Position numbers and translations under genes: made by a program. From contig NZ_CP066796.1 in NCBI RefSeq assembly GCF_017161565.1, forward strand, positions 682,001 to 746,000: a stretch of DNA of 64,000 nucleotides. Reading direction: 5' to 3'. A model generated the notes under the pieces. That model saw only the letters and a program-made list of their open reading frames with translations. It had not been told where the DNA came from and ran no database searches. Origin of the DNA: Erwinia amylovora. GTDB taxonomy: Bacteria; Pseudomonadota; Gammaproteobacteria; Enterobacterales; Enterobacteriaceae. This document shows positions 60,040 to 64,000 of the stretch, piece after piece. Position 1 is the first letter of the stretch; each line of letters starts with the position of its first letter.

Positions 60040-61044
60040 TCAGCCCGACGGCGCAGCCACCGAATGGCGGCGTACCAGGGTTGGGCTGAACAGATTTGTC
60101 ACTTCCGGCAGCGGCTGGCCGTGGGCCAGTGCTAATGCCAACAGGGCCGCCTGCTTAGCCATCTGCACAACAGGATAGCGGATAGTCGTCAGGCGCGGGC
60201 GGACATAGCGCGCAACCAGCACATCATCAAAGCCTGTCAAAGACATCTCTTCCGGGACCCGTACGCCATTATCGTTCAATACCGCCAGCGCCCCGGCCGC
60301 CATGGAATCGTTGTAACAGGCGACCGCGCTGAAGGTTTTGCCCTGGCCGAGCAGTTCGGTCATTGCCTGCTCGCCACCGACTTCGTCCGGTTCACCAAAG
60401 GCGACCAGCCGATCGCTACACGGCAGGTGGTGTTGCCTGAGCGCATCGTGGTAGCCCTGCAGGCGGTCGGTGGCATCGGAAATGGCGTGATTCGAACAGA
60501 TAAAGGCAATATTCTGGTGCCCCTGACGGATAAGATAACGCGTTGCCAGCCAGCAGCCGTAGCGGTCATTCAGCGCGATGCAGCGTGTTTCAAAGCCCGG
60601 GAGTACGCGGTTCAGCAGCACCATGCCGGGGATCTGCCTCATCAGCGATTGCAGTTCGTCATCAGGGATCTTTTTGGCATGGACCACCAGCGCAGCGCAG
60701 CGATGGCGGATCAGTTGCTCTATCGCCTGACGCTCTTTTTGCTCATCGTGATAGCCATTACCAATCAGTAGGAAGTTACCGGTCTGCCAGGCCACTTCGT
60801 CCACCGACTTCACCATTGCGCCGAAAAAGGGATCGGACACATCACCAACCGCCAGCCCGATCGTCTCGGTGGACTGCTGGGCAAGCGCACGGGCGTTGGC
60901 GTTGGGGTGATACTGTAAAGACGCCATCGCGCTGGTGACGGCCAGGCGGGAACTTTCACTGGCTTTAGGCGAGTGATTAATCACGCGGGAGACGGTGGCT
61001 ACCGAAACGCCGGCGAGCCTGGCAACATCCTTTATCGTAGCCAT
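60040..61044 (-). CDS. galR: Galactose operon repressor GalR (LacI family)
   Basis: 334 residues. The N-terminal helix-turn-helix MATIKDVARLAGVSVATVSR and hinge region are followed by a periplasmic-binding-protein-like sugar domain, including TGFDDVLVARYVRPRLTTIR. Position beside lysA supports GalR over other LacI members. A palindrome GTAAGCGTTTAC lies 20 bp before its start, so autoregulation is likely. Confidence 0.92.
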   Translation of the reverse strand: MATIKDVARLAGVSVATVSRVINHSPKASESSRLAVTSAMASLQYHPNANARALAQQSTETIGLAVGDVSDPFFGAMVKSVDEVAWQTGNFLLIGNGYHDEQKERQAIEQLIRHRCAALVVHAKKIPDDELQSLMRQIPGMVLLNRVLPGFETRCIALNDRYGCWLATRYLIRQGHQNIAFICSNHAISDATDRLQGYHDALRQHHLPCSDRLVAFGEPDEVGGEQAMTELLGQGKTFSAVACYNDSMAAGALAVLNDNGVRVPEEMSLTGFDDVLVARYVRPRLTTIRYPVVQMAKQAALLALALAHGQPLPEVTNLFSPTLVRRHSVAAPSG

Positions 61045-61063
61045 CGAAGAAAAACCTTCCTGG

Positions 61064-61075
61064 GTAAGCGTTTAC
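61064..61075. promoter_or_regulatory. GalR/LacI-type operator upstream of galR
   Basis: GTAAGCGTTTAC is a near-perfect LacI-family half-site pair with the central CG. It is 20-31 bp upstream of the galR start, consistent with autorepression. Confidence 0.65.
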
Positions 61076-61222
61076 ATTTCACTTAGTGTTGCGGAAAGCG
61101 TCGGTGACTGCAAGCCTGCCAGGATCGCCCCGGTGCCAATTCTGAAGATAAACGGTGCGTGATGTGGCTTCGGGAAAAATGCTACTCTGAGTCGGCAAAA
61201 AAACTGCCCAATGGAACCTGCT

Positions 61223-63498
61223 ATGACGATCAAAAAAGTGCCACATCTTGCCCACTGGGGAGCTTTCAGCGCCGTCGTTGCAAAGGGGAAACTGCTACGC
61301 TGTGAGCCTTTTTTTGCCGATCGCGACCCGTCGCCCATGTTGAACTCCATCCCCGAGCTGGTCTATTCGGATAAACGCATCCGTCAGCCGATGGTGCGCC
61401 GCTCGTGGCTTAAATCGCGCGAAAAAAGCGACCGTACCCTGCGTGGTCGCGAGGATTTTGTCGCGGTAGACTGGGAAACCGCGCTGGATCTGGTGGCGGA
61501 TGAGAACCGGCGAGTGCGTGAGCGCTATGGTGCCAGCGGCATCTTTAGCGGTTCCTACGGCTGGTCTTCTGCCGGGCGCGTTAACCACGCCCGCACGCTG
61601 GTCAGGCGCTTTTACAACCTTGGCGGTGGTGGCATTGATCAGCAGGGTAATTACAGCTGGGGAGCGGCACAGTTCTTTCTGCCTTATGTGATCGGTACTT
61701 ATTTGCCGCTGACCGGGCGCGTCACCGACTGGCCCAGCGTGGTGGAACACTGTGAGCTGTTTATCGCCTTTGGCGGGCTGGCGCTGAAGAACGGCCAGGT
61801 GGCATCCGGTGGAGCGGGGGAGCACAGTCTGAAGCCCGCGCTGCTGCAGCTGGCGGCAAAAGGCACCCCGGTAATCAATATCAGCCCGATGCGCGACAAT
61901 TGCCCGCAATTTGTTAACGCCGAGTGGATCCCCATTCGTCCGAATACCGACGTGGCGCTGATGTTGTCACTCGGCTACGAAATCGAACGCCTGGCTGCGG
62001 TTGATAGGGCTTTCCTGCAATCGCACTGTGTGGGTACCCGCAGCTGCGCGCCTATCTGCTGGGCGAAAGTGACGGTCAGCCTAAAACCCCGCAGTGGGCA
62101 AGTCGCATCACCGCCATCCCGGCAGCACGTATCGCCCTGCTGGCGCGGCAGCTGTGCGGCAAACGTAGCTTTATCACCTGCTCTTATTCAGTACAGCGCG
62201 CCCACCGTGGCGAACAGCCGTACTGGATGATGATTGCGCTCTCATCCATGCTTGGCCAGCCGGGTTTGCCGGGGGCGGGCTTCTCTTTTGGTCACGGCTC
62301 AATGAACAGCGTGGGCAACCCACGTACGGAGGGACCTTCTCCGTTGATGTCGACCGGAGTAAATCCGATTGCCAGCCAGGCTATCCCGGTGGCGCGCATC
62401 AGCGATATGTTGCTTAATCCCGGCGCGGAATATAGCTTCCAGGGGCAGAGCCATACCTACCCGGATATCCATCTGATCCACTGGGCCGGGGGCAACCCTT
62501 TCCATCATCATCAACAGCTAAACCGGCTGGTTGCTGGCTGGCAGCGCCCCGATACGGTGGTGGTGCAGGATATCGTCTGGACGCCTGCCGCGCAGATGGC
62601 AGATATCGTTCTGCCGGTGACCACCTCACTGGAGCGCAATGATATTGGCGGATCGTCGAAGGACCGCTTTGTGCTGGCGATGCATCAGGCGATAGCACCC
62701 CGGCATCAGGCGCGCAACGATTTTGATATCTTTGCCGATCTGGCGGAGCGTCTGGGGTACCGCGACAGCTATACCGAAAAACGCGATGAAATGGCGTGGA
62801 TAGAATATCTTTACCAGCAGTGTGCGCTGGCTCACGCTGGCAAAGGTATCGTTTTCCCGGCGTTCGAAACCTTCTGGCAGCAGGGCCACGTTGAGATCCC
62901 GCAGCCGGATAAGCCGTGGGTATTTATGGCTGACTTCCGCCAGGACCCGTTCAGGCATCCGATTGATACTGCCAGCGGTAAAATTGAGCTATTTAGTGAA
63001 ACCATCGCCGGATATCAGCTGACCGATTTCGCTCCACACCCGGAATGGCAGCCGCCGCAGGAGTGGCTGGGAGCGGAAATCGGTCAGCGCTTCCCGCTGC
63101 ATATGATTTCGATTCAGCCCCATGACCGTCTGCATAGCCAGATGGATGCCACGCCCGGCGTACAGGCCAACAAAATCCGTGGGCGTGAAACCCTGTCAAT
63201 GCACCCGCAGGATGCAGCGCTACGCGGCATCAGTGACGGTGACGTGATTGATGTCTTTAACGATCGCGGACATATGCAGGCCGGTGTGCGTATTACCGAC
63301 GGCGTCAGTCCGCGGGTGGTGCTGATCGCCACCGGGGCGTGGTTTGACCCGGGATTTGGCAAAGCGTGGCGGAATTACGATCGCGCCGGTAATCCGAATG
63401 TACTGACGCTGGATATCGGCACCTCATCACTGACACAAGGCCCCAACGCCATGAGCTGCCTGGTAGAAATCAGGAAGGCGACATCTGATATGGACTGA
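61223..63498 (+). pseudogene. BisC/TorA-family molybdopterin reductase, one-base frameshift
   Basis: Molybdenum-bis-MGD enzyme related to biotin sulfoxide reductase BisC (777 residues). ATG 61223 (MTIKKVPHLAHWGAFSAVVA); an ATG at 61211 is also in frame. The first frame gives GIFSGSYGWSSAGRVNHART with the Mo-ligand serine, runs well to SHCVG near 62030 and then turns to nonsense. One more G in the GGG at 62032-62034 restores YPQLRAYLLGESDG and continues through ARQLCGKRSFITCSY to MIALSSMLGQPGLPGAGFSF. The rest to 63498 is intact, including WAGGNPFHHHQQLNRL and QPHDRLHSQMD. No Tat or Sec signal is seen, so cytoplasmic. Either inactive or a sequencing error. Confidence 0.85.
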
Positions 63499-63765
63499 TT
63501 GCATCTGGCGACCTCATTTATTGCCGCCATTGCTTAACCACCTTTATTGGTAAGCAGCGATATAAGATATTGTGTCGCGGAAATCGCAGGTGATGACAAG
63601 TTAAGATATGTTCAGCAGACCCTAAAGCGGATTGATTTTTTTGATATTTCTATGAAATGTACAGGCGTAACAGGATGGTATGGACAGGATGCTCAGTTTA
63701 ACATAAGCATCCTGTGGCCATTTCAATTTTAGTTTCCTCTGACCGAGAGATGACAGATAGTAGAT
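63499..63765. other. Intergenic tail before the Ail-like gene
   Basis: A 61-codon plus-strand frame at 63547-63732 has no ribosome site or recognised family and is not called. The AT-rich composition suggests the start of another accessory segment. Confidence 0.35.
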
Positions 63766-64000
63766 TCAGAAATGATAGCCAATACCCATACTAAAGCCGT
63801 TGATTTTTGTTTGCTGCAGTTTACTTCCTTCATAGCTAATATCGAGGACAATGTTTTCCAGAGGGTTAATCTGAACACCAGCACCATAAGCTAATGAAGT
63901 CGTGTTATCAGTCGAATTTTCAGTATATGTATAATTACTATGGCGGTAGTTCTGTGTCAGAGCGGATTTACCGTTACTTATACCACCAACGGCATAAAGT
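63766..64000 (-). CDS. Ail/OmpX-like outer-membrane protein (5' part outside window)
   Basis: Only the C-terminal 77 residues are in the window: LYAVGGISNGKSALTQNYRH, then SLAYGAGVQINPLENIVLDI and a terminal strand KINGFSMGIGYHF. The closing aromatic residue and GxGVQxNP pattern are those of the Ail/Lom/OmpX eight-strand barrels, which act in adhesion and serum resistance in pathogens. It is transcribed leftward, toward the BisC-like gene. Family is inferred from the last strands only. Confidence 0.75.
   Translation of the reverse strand, partial: LYAVGGISNGKSALTQNYRHSNYTYTENSTDNTTSLAYGAGVQINPLENIVLDISYEGSKLQQTKINGFSMGIGYHF

Noticed and set aside
63547..63732. 61-codon plus-strand frame after bisC
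   Set aside because: Poor start context and no recognised family; called intergenic.

Overview
The window is chromosomal DNA of an enterobacterium, most probably a plant-associated Erwinia. Housekeeping gene order follows the 62-66 min region of E. coli almost gene for gene: metK, speA, speB, loiP, tktA, epd-pgk-fbaA, mscS, argO, yggE, argP, rpiA, serA, fau-ssrS-zapA, ygfB-pepP-ubiH-ubiI, gcvTHP, trhA, ygfZ, sdhE-cptA, fldB, xerD-dsbC-recJ-prfB-lysS, lysR/lysA, galR. The Erwinia-like assignment rests on a pectate-lyase-like protein preceded by a full-match hrp box, which implies a HrpL-type type III secretion system elsewhere in the genome. Species is not determinable from this window alone.

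Accessory DNA interrupts this backbone in five places. (1) 5.1-7.5 kb is an AT-rich, minus-strand group downstream of speB: a decayed beta-barrel outer-membrane protein, a signal-peptide ORF in the same frame as a glycine-rich peptide with two C-terminal cysteines, a small membrane protein and a periplasmic C39-type peptidase. It looks like a decaying export/processing cassette for a Sec-routed peptide. (2) 18.7-24.6 kb, between argO and yggE, holds a translationally coupled operon whose first three genes match Bacillus NtdA, NtdB and NtdC, the kanosamine pathway from glucose 6-phosphate. It is followed by a SemiSWEET sugar transporter and a flavin monooxygenase; a left-handed beta-helix acyltransferase faces it. 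The island is bracketed by two copies of the 3' part of argO, the distal one degraded. (3) 45.2-48.5 kb carries a DMT exporter and the hrp-box effector. (4) 55.0-56.0 kb has a remnant of the aspartate/glutamate racemase ygeA next to a trypsin-like lipoprotein. (5) 61.2-64.0 kb has a frameshifted BisC-family molybdoenzyme and the end of an Ail/OmpX-like protein.

Several accessory or peripheral genes are broken: the outer-membrane barrel, the peptide precursor, the acyltransferase, the monooxygenase, ygfF, ygeA and bisC. Many breaks are single-base changes in homopolymer runs, so real decay and sequencing error must be told apart. Core genes are intact, and prfB has its programmed frameshift.

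Regulatory sites readable by eye include a tandem met-box array before metK, a Cra box before epd, CRP-like sites before serA and an MFS gene, a GalR/LacI-type operator before galR, 6S RNA, and a pair of ATGTACAT boxes between loiP and tktA.
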